Assembly (NCBI RefSeq): GCF_003937825.1
Contig: NZ_RSFW01000012.1
Span: 1-64,000, forward strand
Length of the DNA stretch: 64,000 nt
Reading direction: 5' to 3'
DNA from: Mesobacillus subterraneus
GTDB taxonomy: Bacteria; Bacillota; Bacilli; Bacillales; Cytobacillaceae
The stretch's first letter is position 1; each line of letters starts with the position of its first letter. Positions 55,819 to 64,000 of this stretch are shown piece after piece. A program made the position numbers and the translations under genes. The notes below the pieces were generated by a model. The model was not told the DNA's origin. It made no database searches and was given only the letters and a program-made list of their open reading frames with translations.

Positions 55819-56367
55819 CTAAATCCGATCATCCCATATCCGGTTAAGAAGTGTCTTTTCATCAGATACAACGAGTTCAAAAACATCTGGGTTTGTCATT
55901 TCCATCAAGCAGTCATACCCAAAGCTCTCGTTAAAAGACCTCATCAGCAGGGTTGTCATATTGCCATGGCTGACAAGCAAGATGTGGTCCTCTTTTGAAC
56001 ACAGGAGATCTTCGAGCAGCGATTTCGCCCGTTCCATCGCGGCCGAATGGGATTCACCGCCTTCGAAGACCAGGTCGAAATCCTCAAAGCTTTGCCTGAG
56101 TTTATCTCGCCAGTCCTCAAAATTCACCGTACTCAGCACTCTTTCACCAAGCCTGCTATCCTGATTCACCTGGATTCCTCTTGAATCAGACAGTGGCTTT
56201 ATTGTATCGAGTGCTCTCTTGAAAGGGCTTGAATAGATAATGTCGATTTCTTTCTGCTTAAAAAAATCTACCAGCGCCAGAGCCTGTTTCCTTCCCTGTT
56301 CTGTCAAAGGTGAATCGACTGGCTGGCCATCAGCACTTGCATGGCGTACAAGATAAATGGTTTTCAA
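55819..56367 (-). CDS. Histidine phosphatase family protein
   Basis: A 182-residue phosphatase of the phosphoglycerate-mutase superfamily. The catalytic His is in IYLVRHASADG, the Arg in YSSPFKRALDT, and the second His in ILLVSHGNMTTLLMRS. Substrate unknown. The TTG at 56367 (MKTIYLVRHA) has AGGAG 8 nt upstream and is preferred to a GTG at 56376. It follows rnz closely and is probably co-transcribed. Confidence 0.88.
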   Translation of the reverse strand: MKTIYLVRHASADGQPVDSPLTEQGRKQALALVDFFKQKEIDIIYSSPFKRALDTIKPLSDSRGIQVNQDSRLGERVLSTVNFEDWRDKLRQSFEDFDLVFEGGESHSAAMERAKSLLEDLLCSKEDHILLVSHGNMTTLLMRSFNESFGYDCLMEMTNPDVFELVVSDEKTLLNRIWDDRI

Positions 56368-56384
56368 AATATCCACTCCTCTGA

Positions 56385-57314
56385 TCAGTCATTTCGATAG
56401 GGAACTGAAATCTCCATAAAATCTTCTGAAATGGCGGTATTGGAGAAGACTGTTTTTGCCTCAGCCTCAAGTACGTTCCAGTCATTGCGGTCATATCTTG
56501 AGCTGATATGGGTAAGACACAATCTCTCCACGCCTGCATTTGAAGCTGTTTCTGCTGCCTGGAGGGTCGTCGAATGATAATATTCAAATGCCAGCTCCCC
56601 TTCATTTGCTGAGAAAGTGGCCTCATGGATCAGCAGGTCTGCTCCTTCGGCAAGCAACCTGGCATTGTCACAAACCCTCGTATCTCCAAGGATCGTTACT
56701 ATTCTTCCTCTTTGCGGCGGACCGACAAATTCAGCCGGGTCGAGAATGATGCCGTCTTCAAGAGTGACTTTTTCGCCGTTTTTGATTCTCCGATAATCAG
56801 GACCTGGTTTTACTCCTGCTGCCTGAAGCTTGTCGGCGAGCAATGTCCCAGGACGATCCTTCTCTATAACTCTATACCCATATGAGGGGATTCCATGCTC
56901 TAAAGCCCTCGCTTCAACAGCGAACTGTTCGTCCTCAAAGACCGTCCCTTCTTCGATTTCAATGATTTCAATCGGATATTTCAGGTATGATTTGCTGATT
57001 TTCAATGAGACCTCGATGTACTCCTTGATCCCTGCTGGCCCGTACACCGTTACAAGCGAATCTCCTCCCTGGAAGGAACGGCTGGAAAGAAGCCCAGGAA
57101 GTCCGTAGATGTGGTCTCCGTGTAAATGAGTGATAAAAATTTTTTCGATCCTCCGCGGTTTGATGCTTGTATGTAAAATTTGATGCTGGGTTGCTTCTCC
57201 ACAATCAAACAGCCAAATGGATCCCCGTTCCTCCAGCAGCTTCAATGCAATCGAGGTAACATTTCTAAGCTTGGCTGGCACCCCCGCACCCGTTCCTAGA
57301 AAAAATACATCCAT
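56385..57314 (-). CDS. rnz: Ribonuclease Z
   Basis: Endonuclease maturing the 3' end of tRNA precursors. The 309 residues have the metal motif [15 protein letters not shown] (about 63-77), [10 protein letters not shown] and [13 protein letters not shown], plus the C-terminal HISSRY. The N-terminus [20 protein letters not shown] is nearly the same as B. subtilis YqjK; the ATG at 57314 follows AGAGGATG, and the frame to 57380 is not supported. It is divergent from zwf, as in B. subtilis. Confidence 0.95.
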   Translation of the reverse strand: MDVFFLGTGAGVPAKLRNVTSIALKLLEERGSIWLFDCGEATQHQILHTSIKPRRIEKIFITHLHGDHIYGLPGLLSSRSFQGGDSLVTVYGPAGIKEYIEVSLKISKSYLKYPIEIIEIEEGTVFEDEQFAVEARALEHGIPSYGYRVIEKDRPGTLLADKLQAAGVKPGPDYRRIKNGEKVTLEDGIILDPAEFVGPPQRGRIVTILGDTRVCDNARLLAEGADLLIHEATFSANEGELAFEYYHSTTLQAAETASNAGVERLCLTHISSRYDRNDWNVLEAEAKTVFSNTAISEDFMEISVPYRND

Positions 57315-57567
57315 ATTCAATACATCCTCTCTCAAAAAAACGCCTGCATCAGTACAGGCTAGTTCTTTCTTCTTCTGCATCTATCATAAGGGATAGAGAG
57401 CCTGTTCGCCAAACTCCGAACCAGGAAAGCATAGTTCCAGTCAATTGGAAGAAAACTAATTATGGTTCAAACAGTTGCTTATTGTTCCTTAAACCGATAA
57501 AATTTTGTATTTGTAAAGTGTTTTTTCTACATATGAATTAAATTCACATAAAGAGAGGTTCTATATT

Positions 57568-59067
57568 GTGGCAATCACCGAAAAACCAACAGCACTAATC
57601 ATGATCTTCGGGGCTACGGGAGACCTGGCGAACCGTAAATTATTTCCTTCCCTCTATAATCTGTTTGAAAAAGGACAGCTTGACAAATTCGCGGTCATTG
57701 GTGTCGGCAGACGCTCTCTTTCAAATGAAGAATTCCAGTTGAAGGTCCAGCAATCAGTAAAGAAAAATGGGGAATCAGAAGCAAACACCGCTGATTTCAT
57801 TTCAAAATTTTTCTACCATTCCCATGATGTTGCTGACTCCAGTTCCTATGTTTCACTAAGAAAGCTGGCGGAAGACCTGGACAGCCACTATGGACTTAAT
57901 GGCAATCGCTTATTCTATCTGGCGATGGCACCAGAATTCTTCGGCACAATCGCCGACCACTTAAAGAAAGATAAGCTTACGGATGTATCCGGGTTCAAAC
58001 GGCTGGTCATTGAAAAACCATTCGGTCACGATCTTGAATCCGCCAAGGTTCTGAACAAGCAAATCCGGACTGCTTTTTCCGAGGATGAGATTTACCGTAT
58101 CGACCACTATCTCGGAAAAGAGATGGTCCAGAACATCGAAGTCATCCGTTTTGCGAATGCGATGTTCGAACCGCTATGGAATAACCGGTACATCTCGAAC
58201 ATCCAGGTAACATCAAGTGAAACTCTCGGAGTGGAAGAGCGCGGACGCTATTATGAGAAGAGTGGTGCCCTGCGGGATATGGTCCAAAACCATATGCTCC
58301 AAATGGTTTCACTGCTTGCCATGGAACCGCCAATCAAATTGACGACGGATGAAATCCGTTCGGAAAAAGTAAGAGTGTTCCGTGCCCTGCGACCGATTGA
58401 AGGCGATGAAGTCAATGAATACTTTGTCAGGGGCCAATACGATAAAGGCAACATGGACGGCACAGAAGTACCGGCATACCGCCACGAAGAGATGGTCGAC
58501 CCTGATTCGAATACTGAAACGTTCGTCGCCGGCAAGCTGATGATTGATAACTTCCGCTGGGCTGGAGTACCCTTTTACATCCGTACAGGCAAGAGGATGA
58601 AAGCAAAGTCTACGAAAATCGTGATTCAATTTAAAGATATCCCAATGGATTTGTACTATCGGCCGGAGAAAACCGTCAACCCGAACCTATTGGTCATCCA
58701 TATCCAGCCTGAGGAAGGAATCACCCTTCACCTGAACGCCAAGAAATCAGGACAGGGTACCGATGCAACTCCGGTAAAACTGAACTATGCCAACAAAGGT
58801 ATTGATGGAATAAACACGCCTGAAGCTTATGAAAAGCTCTTATTCGATTCCTTGCGCGGCGATGCGACGAACTTCACTCACTGGGATGAGGTCGCCCTGT
58901 CATGGAGCTTCGTGGACAATATTTCAGCTGTATGGGAAAACACGAAAGAACCAAGCTTCCCTAACTACACATCTGGCTCAATGGGCCCTGATGCCGCAGA
59001 CAAGCTGCTTGAGAAAGATGGCTTTTTCTGGTGGCCAATCACCGAGATTGATGTAGAAAAATGCTAA
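57568..59067 (+). CDS. zwf: Glucose-6-phosphate 1-dehydrogenase
   Basis: First step of the oxidative pentose phosphate pathway. The 499 residues have the NADP site IFGATGDLANRKLFPSLY (about 13-30), the active-site RIDHYLGKEMVQN (about 178-190) with the catalytic His region, and VIEKPFGHDLESA. The start is GTG preceded by AGAGAGG. The next metabolic gene, gndA, is 1.4 kb downstream on the opposite strand. The interval 57315-57567 before it holds no gene. Confidence 0.96.
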   Translation: MAITEKPTALIMIFGATGDLANRKLFPSLYNLFEKGQLDKFAVIGVGRRSLSNEEFQLKVQQSVKKNGESEANTADFISKFFYHSHDVADSSSYVSLRKLAEDLDSHYGLNGNRLFYLAMAPEFFGTIADHLKKDKLTDVSGFKRLVIEKPFGHDLESAKVLNKQIRTAFSEDEIYRIDHYLGKEMVQNIEVIRFANAMFEPLWNNRYISNIQVTSSETLGVEERGRYYEKSGALRDMVQNHMLQMVSLLAMEPPIKLTTDEIRSEKVRVFRALRPIEGDEVNEYFVRGQYDKGNMDGTEVPAYRHEEMVDPDSNTETFVAGKLMIDNFRWAGVPFYIRTGKRMKAKSTKIVIQFKDIPMDLYYRPEKTVNPNLLVIHIQPEEGITLHLNAKKSGQGTDATPVKLNYANKGIDGINTPEAYEKLLFDSLRGDATNFTHWDEVALSWSFVDNISAVWENTKEPSFPNYTSGSMGPDAADKLLEKDGFFWWPITEIDVEKC

Positions 59068-59080
59068 AGCAAAATGCTTA

Positions 59081-59184
59081 AGCGCCTTGGTTAGTCTCCA
59101 CAGGCACGAACCTCCAGGAGGCAGTTCCTCAGCCACCACAGCCGGGCGGCTTATGGTCCGGGGGCTAGGCACTGAAGCTGGATA
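59081..59184. repeat. Intergenic repeat sharing ends with 33950-34311
   Basis: About 104 bp downstream of zwf. It begins AGCGCCTTGGTTAGTC, like AGCGCTTCGTTCAGCC at 33955, and ends GGGGCTAGGCACTGAAGCTG, like GGGGCTAGGCGCTGGAGCTG at 34284. Its interior (with ACCTCCAGGAGG and CAGCCGGGCGGCT-like stems) is unrelated, so it looks like a shorter member of a family defined by its ends. Confidence 0.65.
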
Positions 59185-59186
59185 AC

Positions 59187-59229
59187 AAAAAATCCCGTCC
59201 TGAACAGGTGTTCAGACGGGATTTTTTTG
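59187..59229. terminator. Bidirectional terminator between zwf and the zinc-ribbon gene
   Basis: AAAAATCCCGTC and GACGGGATTTTT pair, with an additional TGAAC/GTTCA inner stem. A and T runs flank it on both sides. Confidence 0.88.
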
Positions 59230-59231
59230 GC

Positions 59232-59438
59232 TCAGCCTCCAAAGAAGAAATCAAGGATATTTGATCCTGCTGAGGCTTCTTTATTATAGAACTCCGAATA
59301 GCCGCATTTCCTGCAAAACACAACCGTGAATTGATTGTTCTGGATATCAAACATCTTCGATAATCCCGTACCTGTCATCGCAACATCTTTTTGGCCTGCA
59401 TCTGTACTCCCACACTTCATACAGCCTTTTCCATTCAT
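59232..59438 (-). CDS. Small zinc-ribbon protein
   Basis: A 68-residue protein with two CxxC pairs, CMKCGS (about 6-11) and FCRKCGYSEFY (about 41-51), that should bind one zinc. The C-terminal ILDFFFGG is hydrophobic. This is a common nucleic-acid-binding-like fold of unknown role in Bacillus. It converges with zwf and shares its terminator. Confidence 0.82.
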   Translation of the reverse strand: MNGKGCMKCGSTDAGQKDVAMTGTGLSKMFDIQNNQFTVVFCRKCGYSEFYNKEASAGSNILDFFFGG

Positions 59439-59585
59439 CTCTGCCCATCTCCCTTTTGAAAATTATAAGTAATATACGGCCTTGGTAATAAATGGTTTCA
59501 TTTTCCACCATATTCGTTGCCGTATAAAAAATTCTCCTTGAGGACAACTTATGATTGTTCTATTTTCATAACCGAGGTGGGCATC

Positions 59586-60320
59586 ATGGAATGGTTCGGC
59601 CATGGCAACAAGGGTATTGAATTCACTATTTTTTCTGGAAGCCACATAGGCATCCTGACAATCTTTCTTTTGATCAATGCTGTGCTCTTCCTTTTCAGAA
59701 AGAAATGGAGAGAGAACCAGTGGAGAAGTGCCGAAATTGGAGTGTGCCTTTCGCTGATCATGATAGAGGTCTTGAATCATGTTTGGATGTATAAGCACGG
59801 AGTCTGGAAATTAGGCCGTTCTATGCCTTTGGAGCTGTGTAATATCGGTGTTCTCCTGACCATCGCTCTGCTGGTGACAAGGAAAAAAGTTCTCTATGAA
59901 TTGTTATTTTTCATTGCGATTCTCGGAGCGACGCAAGCCATTGTAACACCAGCTTTAACGTACGACTTCCCCCATTTCCGCTTTTTTCATTTTTTCTATG
60001 CCCATATGATGATTGTATGGGTAACCCTTTATTTCACATGGATAAAAGGCTATTACCCTACGTTCCAATCCGTATTAAAGGCAGTTACATTTATCAATCT
60101 GCTCCTGCCTGTCATCCTGGTTATTAACAAAAGAGCAGACGGGAACTACTGGTTCCTGCGCCACAAGCCGCAGAGCCCAAGCTTCATGGATTTACTGGGT
60201 CCCTATCCATGGTATATTTTTTCATTGGAAAGTTTACTCATCTTATTCAGCCTGATTGCCTGGCGCCTGCTGCGCAACCGGGACGGGAACCGGAAGGAAT
60301 CTTCCTTCAATGAGACATAA
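59586..60320 (+). CDS. YwaF-like membrane protein (TIGR02206 family)
   Basis: A 244-residue protein with seven predicted TM helices. HGNKGIEFTIFSGSHIGIL (about 6-24) and the RSMPLELCNIGVLLTIALL segment (about 79-97) are typical of this family, and LLGPYPWYIFSLESLLILF lies near the C-terminus. Its function is unknown. The ATG at 59586 follows GAGGTGGG; a frame extending to 59517 is unlikely. It has its own terminator. Confidence 0.85.
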   Translation: MEWFGHGNKGIEFTIFSGSHIGILTIFLLINAVLFLFRKKWRENQWRSAEIGVCLSLIMIEVLNHVWMYKHGVWKLGRSMPLELCNIGVLLTIALLVTRKKVLYELLFFIAILGATQAIVTPALTYDFPHFRFFHFFYAHMMIVWVTLYFTWIKGYYPTFQSVLKAVTFINLLLPVILVINKRADGNYWFLRHKPQSPSFMDLLGPYPWYIFSLESLLILFSLIAWRLLRNRDGNRKESSFNET

Positions 60321-60341
60321 GAGAAAATGCATAGGCAGACG

Positions 60342-60379
60342 AAAGGGGTTCAGTTGTTTGATGGCTGAATCCTTTTTTT
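60342..60379 (+). terminator. Terminator of the YwaF-like gene
   Basis: GGGGTTCAG and CTGAATCC pair around a TTGTTTGATGG loop, followed by seven T. Confidence 0.8.
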
Positions 60380-60390
60380 ATTGCAGACTA

Positions 60391-60421
60391 AAAAGAACAG
60401 CGAACACAAGGTTCGCTGTTC
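60391..60421 (-). terminator. Terminator of gndA
   Basis: GAACAGCGAAC (60395-60405) and GTTCGCTGTTC (60411-60421) pair perfectly around ACAAG; in the minus direction a TTTTT run follows. Confidence 0.88.
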
Positions 60422-60426
60422 GTATA

Positions 60427-61836
60427 TTATTCCATCCACTCAGTGTGGAAGATTCCCTCTTTATCGATACGCTGATAGGTGTGGGCTCCGAAATAATCGC
60501 GCTGGGCCTGGATCAGGTTGGCCGGCAGTGTTTCGGTTCTGTAGCTGTCGAAGTAAGACAGGGCAGCTGAGTAGCTTGGTACCGGGATTCCGTTCATGAC
60601 GGCTGCCGAAATCACTTCACGCAAGGATTGCTGGTAGTTGTCGGCAATATCCTTGAAATAAGGATCGAGCAGCAGGTTTTTCAGTTCCGGATTTCGGTCG
60701 TATGCTTCTTTGATTTTCTGCAGGAACTGGGCTCTGATGATGCAGCCTCCGCGGAAAATCATCGCGATTTCTCCATAGTTCAGATCCCAATTGTATTCAT
60801 CCGATGCAGCTCTCATTTGCGCAAAGCCCTGCGCGTATGAGCAAATTTTGCTCAAGTAAAGTGCTTTTCTGATGGATTCAATGAATGCCTTGCGGTCTCC
60901 GTCAAAAGGCTTCACTTCAGGTCCGCTCAGAACCTTGCTCGCTTCTGCACGCTCCGGCTTCATCGCGGAGATAAATCGGGCAAATACGGATTCAGTGATA
61001 ATAGGAAGCGGTACTCCCAAATCCAGCGCGCTCTGGCTTGTCCATTTGCCAGTACCCTTTTGTCCGGCAGTATCAAGAATGACATCCACAAGCGGTTTTC
61101 CTGTCTCACCGTCCTTTTTCGTAAAGATGTCTGCGGTGATTTCAATCAAATAGCTGTCCAGCTCACCCTTGTTCCAATCAGCAAAAACTTCATGCAGCTC
61201 TTCTGCGCTGAGGCCAAGGATATGCTTCAACATAAAGTATGATTCAGCAATAAGCTGCATATCGCCGTATTCGATGCCGTTATGAACCATTTTCACATAA
61301 TGGCCGGCTCCATCAGGACCAATATAGGTGGTACATGCTTCCCCATTTACTTTTGCAGAGATGTCCTGGAAAATCGGTGCAACTAAATCGTAAGCTTCCT
61401 TTTGCCCTCCAGGCATGATGGACGGGCCATGGAGCGCACCTTCTTCTCCGCCTGATACGCCTGTACCGATAAAGTGAAACCCTAATTCACTCAATTCCTT
61501 GTTGCGGCGCTGAGTATCAGCAAAATATGTATTTCCGCCATCAATGATGATGTCACCTTTTTCGAGATAAGGCTTCAATTGTTCAATGGTCGCATCCGTG
61601 GCAGCCCCGGCCTTGACCATAAGCAGAATTTTCCTCGGCATTTCGAGCGACTGTACAAACTCTTCAATTGAAAATGTTCCAACGATTTTCTTCCCTTTTG
61701 TTTCCTCAAGCATTTCATCCGTTTTTTCTCTTGAACGGTTATAAACGGATACAGAATACCCCCTGCTCTCAATATTCATGGCAAGATTCTTCCCCATTAC
61801 AGCCAGGCCGATGACTCCAATTTGCTGTTTTGACAT
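60427..61836 (-). CDS. gndA: 6-phosphogluconate dehydrogenase, decarboxylating
   Basis: Oxidative pentose phosphate enzyme making ribulose 5-phosphate, CO2 and NADPH, 469 residues. Motifs: [18 protein letters not shown] (about 6-23), the catalytic [21 protein letters not shown] (Ser/Glu/Gly signature, about 126-146), [17 protein letters not shown] with the catalytic Lys, and C-terminal [10 protein letters not shown]-like ([14 protein letters not shown]). The ATG at 61836 has GGACGTTGGGA upstream. It is in the same neighbourhood as zwf, as in B. subtilis. Confidence 0.96.
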   Translation of the reverse strand: MSKQQIGVIGLAVMGKNLAMNIESRGYSVSVYNRSREKTDEMLEETKGKKIVGTFSIEEFVQSLEMPRKILLMVKAGAATDATIEQLKPYLEKGDIIIDGGNTYFADTQRRNKELSELGFHFIGTGVSGGEEGALHGPSIMPGGQKEAYDLVAPIFQDISAKVNGEACTTYIGPDGAGHYVKMVHNGIEYGDMQLIAESYFMLKHILGLSAEELHEVFADWNKGELDSYLIEITADIFTKKDGETGKPLVDVILDTAGQKGTGKWTSQSALDLGVPLPIITESVFARFISAMKPERAEASKVLSGPEVKPFDGDRKAFIESIRKALYLSKICSYAQGFAQMRAASDEYNWDLNYGEIAMIFRGGCIIRAQFLQKIKEAYDRNPELKNLLLDPYFKDIADNYQQSLREVISAAVMNGIPVPSYSAALSYFDSYRTETLPANLIQAQRDYFGAHTYQRIDKEGIFHTEWME

Positions 61837-61976
61837 ATTCCCAACGTCCTTTCCACTTTTAACTTGTTTTAAGTTCATACAATCTAATGTAGCAATGATA
61901 TGTTATGGATTCAAATAATCCGGTCCATCCCTTTTTATTTTGACTGTTCGTCACCAGGATAAACACATTATTCATT

Positions 61977-63251
61977 TTATATGTCCCCTTCATCTCTACG
62001 CTTGCGATCCTGCAGAAAATCTTTATTGAAGCTTGTCCCGCTGCCTGTGCTGTCCGTTTTTTTCATCTGGTAACCAGCACTTTCAATGATTGCCTTCCCA
62101 TATTTCTCTCGCAGCTGGCTCATTGTATTGATCAGCGGTTCTTTTTTGGCATCCTGTTCGTATGAGAAGAGATCCAGTTGTTTGACAGCTTGATCCGCTT
62201 CCATCAAGTCCGTCCCTGTAATTCCGAGCAGCCTGACAGCATCCCCATTCCAATGCTTAAGGAAAAGCGATTTGGCAGCTGTTGCAATCTCATCTTTTTT
62301 CGAAACGGGATTTTGCAGCTTTTGGCTCCGGGTAATCGTTTTCCGGTCCTTGAATCGGATCATCACACTTAAACTGGTCGCAACGGCTTCCTTCCGCTTC
62401 ATTCTTGCTGCAACCTGTTCGGCAAGCCGATCCAAAACCTTAAGGAGTTCATGCTGATTCGATAGATCCCTGGGCAACGTCGTTGAATTGCCTATGCTTT
62501 TAAAATCATACACGGAATCGGGGTCGACAGCGCGGCTATCGAGGCCGTTCGCTCTTTCTTTCAACTTAATGCCATTAATGCCCAGAAGCCCTTTTAACTG
62601 GATTTCATTTGCTGCTGCCAGTCCGCCAATCGTCTCAATTCCGATACTTTTTAGTTTATCCGCTGTTTTCGTTCCTACTCCGTGCATTTCCCCAACCTCA
62701 AGTGGCCAAAGTACGGTTGGAATGTCCCGTTTTCTTAAAACAGTGATTCCCAGCGGCTTTTTCATATCCGAAGCCGTTTTGGCCAGGAATTTATTCGGGG
62801 CCACCCCGATGCTACAGGGTAAATCCAGCTGTTCAAGTATCCTTTTTTGGATACTTTCAGCGATTTCCAAGGGGGAACCCATATCGGAGCATCCTGTTAT
62901 ATCCATATACCCTTCATCAATCGAAACCGGCTCTACCAATTCTGTGTATTGCCGCAATAAATCGAACATCGCCGCCGATGCAGCACGGTACCGATCGAAG
63001 TTTGGTTTTCTGATAATCAATTCCGGGCAAAGCTTCTTCGCCTCCCATAACGGCATCGTCGTACGCACCCCGAATTTCCTCGCTTCATAACTGCAGGTAA
63101 CAATGATTCCCCTCCGCTCTTCAGGGTTACCAGCAATCGCCAGTGGTTTTCCTTTCAACTCGGAATCGTATGCCATCTCTACAGATGCATAGAAACTGTT
63201 CATATCGACATGCAAAATGACTCTGCCCTTTTTTGGATACATTTCTTTCAT
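61977..63251 (-). CDS. dinB: DNA polymerase IV (PolY1, YqjH)
   Basis: Y-family translesion polymerase of 424 residues. The catalytic site is in ILHVDMNSFYASVEMAYD (about 12-29) and VSIDEGYMDITG (about 110-121); the fidelity-lowering YRAASAAMF loop, the helix-hairpin-helix MHGVGTKTADKLKSIGI and a little-finger domain complete it. A probable beta-clamp motif, QLDLFSYE, lies near residue 370. The ATG at 63251 has GGGAAGTGG upstream. It is the second Y-family polymerase of the window. Confidence 0.95.
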   Translation of the reverse strand: MKEMYPKKGRVILHVDMNSFYASVEMAYDSELKGKPLAIAGNPEERRGIIVTCSYEARKFGVRTTMPLWEAKKLCPELIIRKPNFDRYRAASAAMFDLLRQYTELVEPVSIDEGYMDITGCSDMGSPLEIAESIQKRILEQLDLPCSIGVAPNKFLAKTASDMKKPLGITVLRKRDIPTVLWPLEVGEMHGVGTKTADKLKSIGIETIGGLAAANEIQLKGLLGINGIKLKERANGLDSRAVDPDSVYDFKSIGNSTTLPRDLSNQHELLKVLDRLAEQVAARMKRKEAVATSLSVMIRFKDRKTITRSQKLQNPVSKKDEIATAAKSLFLKHWNGDAVRLLGITGTDLMEADQAVKQLDLFSYEQDAKKEPLINTMSQLREKYGKAIIESAGYQMKKTDSTGSGTSFNKDFLQDRKRRDEGDI

Positions 63252-63462
63252 TACGGCCACTTCCCAAATATATGTTCTCTTTTAGTTTATCAAAAAAGTC
63301 GTTAAGTTACCCTTCAATAGATTTTAGTTTCCGAAGTAAACATGACAGGCTTTGTGAATTTTATGTGAAGTTGCCAGCAAAAACGTTAAAGTTCGATTCC
63401 CTGCAGCCGATAAATAGTTATATAGTTAAAAAGTAACATATCAGAATACGGGGGAAGATTTT

Positions 63463-64000
63463 ATGCAGCATTGGTCTATTGGAAAGAAGTATGCAAGCGT
63501 TTTCGCATTCATAATGGTCATTTTTCTCGGAAGTTTTATTTACCTGTCCGCAGTATTAAATAATCTTCAGGGAGCAATCGACCTGGCCGAGAAAAAGAGT
63601 GACTATGCGATCATGATCAGCGAAATGGGGTCGACTTTCCGGCAGAAATACATCATCATCACCGACTACATAACTGAACCAAAACCTGAGCTTCTGACAC
63701 TCTACAAAGAAGAATCGGAACATTTCAATGCTTCAGCAGAAAAATTAAAAGCAAGCGTGAAAACTGGTGAAGAAAAAACTTTATTTGATGCGATTGTCAA
63801 TACAGACAAGCATATGGATAAAGTCTGGGAAAGTGATATTTTAAAAACTGTTGACCAATTCAAGAAAAATGGAGAACAGGTTGATATTTTCACCCAGATC
63901 AGCCTGGCCAACAAAGCGGAAACCATTCGCGATATGAATATCGACAAGCTAAACGGATTAAGAAATTTACTCCTTGAGGACCGCAGCAAAATCATGAAGG
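63463..64000 (+). CDS. Methyl-accepting chemotaxis protein, N-terminal part
   Basis: An open frame of at least 179 codons continuing past the window. It starts MQHWSIGKKYASVFAFIMVI with GGGGGAAG just upstream, so the N-terminus is complete. A TM helix at about 10-30 is followed by a helical extracytoplasmic region (about 33-179) rich in Lys, Glu and Asp, typical of four-helix-bundle chemoreceptor sensor domains. The HAMP and signalling domains are outside the window. The type of stimulus cannot be told. Confidence 0.75.
   Translation, partial: MQHWSIGKKYASVFAFIMVIFLGSFIYLSAVLNNLQGAIDLAEKKSDYAIMISEMGSTFRQKYIIITDYITEPKPELLTLYKEESEHFNASAEKLKASVKTGEEKTLFDAIVNTDKHMDKVWESDILKTVDQFKKNGEQVDIFTQISLANKAETIRDMNIDKLNGLRNLLLEDRSKIMK

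Overview
The window is a stretch of a low-to-moderate G+C, endospore-forming Bacillaceae chromosome. Almost every gene has a recognisable Bacillus subtilis counterpart in nearly the same order (the res/sigX, spm, scp, spoVA, spoIIA, fur, yqk and yqj regions). Sporulation genes (spmAB, dacB, scpAB context, spoVA, spoIIA-sigF, dacF, spoIIM, mciZ), purple-AGGAGG-type ribosome binding sites and frequent GTG/TTG starts fit this. Several features do not look like B. subtilis itself (pdp next to punA, an acetoacetate cluster inside the yqk region, an extra ECF sigma pair, long intergenic repeats), so a Mesobacillus-like relative is a reasonable guess, but that is inference.

Layout. 1-8951 (minus strand): rsiX, sigX, resE, resD, resC, resB, resA, rluB, i.e. 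cytochrome c maturation, its redox two-component system and an envelope-stress ECF sigma factor. 9160-14117 (minus): spore maturation spmBA and dacB, ypuI, an unknown gene, then condensin partners scpB and scpA. 14312-15206 (plus): a 35-residue YjcZ-like peptide and ypuF. 15261-24356 (minus): ribT, a 31-residue membrane peptide, lysA, a reduced spoVA operon (AA, AB, AEA, AF only), a nine-copy 52-bp hairpin repeat array, the spoIIA operon with a near-perfect SigH promoter, and dacF. 24489-32746 (minus): nucleoside catabolism pdp-punA-deoB, xerD, yqzK, fur, spoIIM, yqxK, nudF. 32822-33939 (plus): mciZ and yqkF, followed by a mosaic intergenic repeat.

34468-41105: a ZIP-like membrane protein, a GrpB-family protein and yqkE, then a divergent acetoacetate/HMG-CoA module (scoB, scoA and thiolase leftward; HMG-CoA lyase rightward) and yqkD. 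41177-48379: a lipoprotein, the Fe-S related YqkB, a CDGSH protein, the yqjX-yqjW translesion polymerase pair, yqzH, an ECF sigma/anti-sigma pair with a candidate self-promoter, yqjQ and yqjP. 48566-52041 (plus): a proline-specific T-box leader controlling proI, a glycosyltransferase and namA. 52177-57314 (minus): a methyltransferase, a cadC-cadA metal-efflux operon under an operator palindrome, small membrane protein, phosphatase and RNase Z. 57568-64000: pentose-phosphate genes zwf and gndA, a YwaF-like protein, dinB, and the start of a chemoreceptor that runs off the window.

The most notable observation is in cadA: the otherwise intact efflux ATPase has an in-frame TGA exactly where the first cysteine of its N-terminal metal-binding CxxC motif should be. 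This is either a nonsense mutation or a selenocysteine codon. Next in interest are the spoVA operon lacking its usual channel core genes, the tandem hairpin array upstream of it, and two mobile-looking intergenic repeats sharing their ends.
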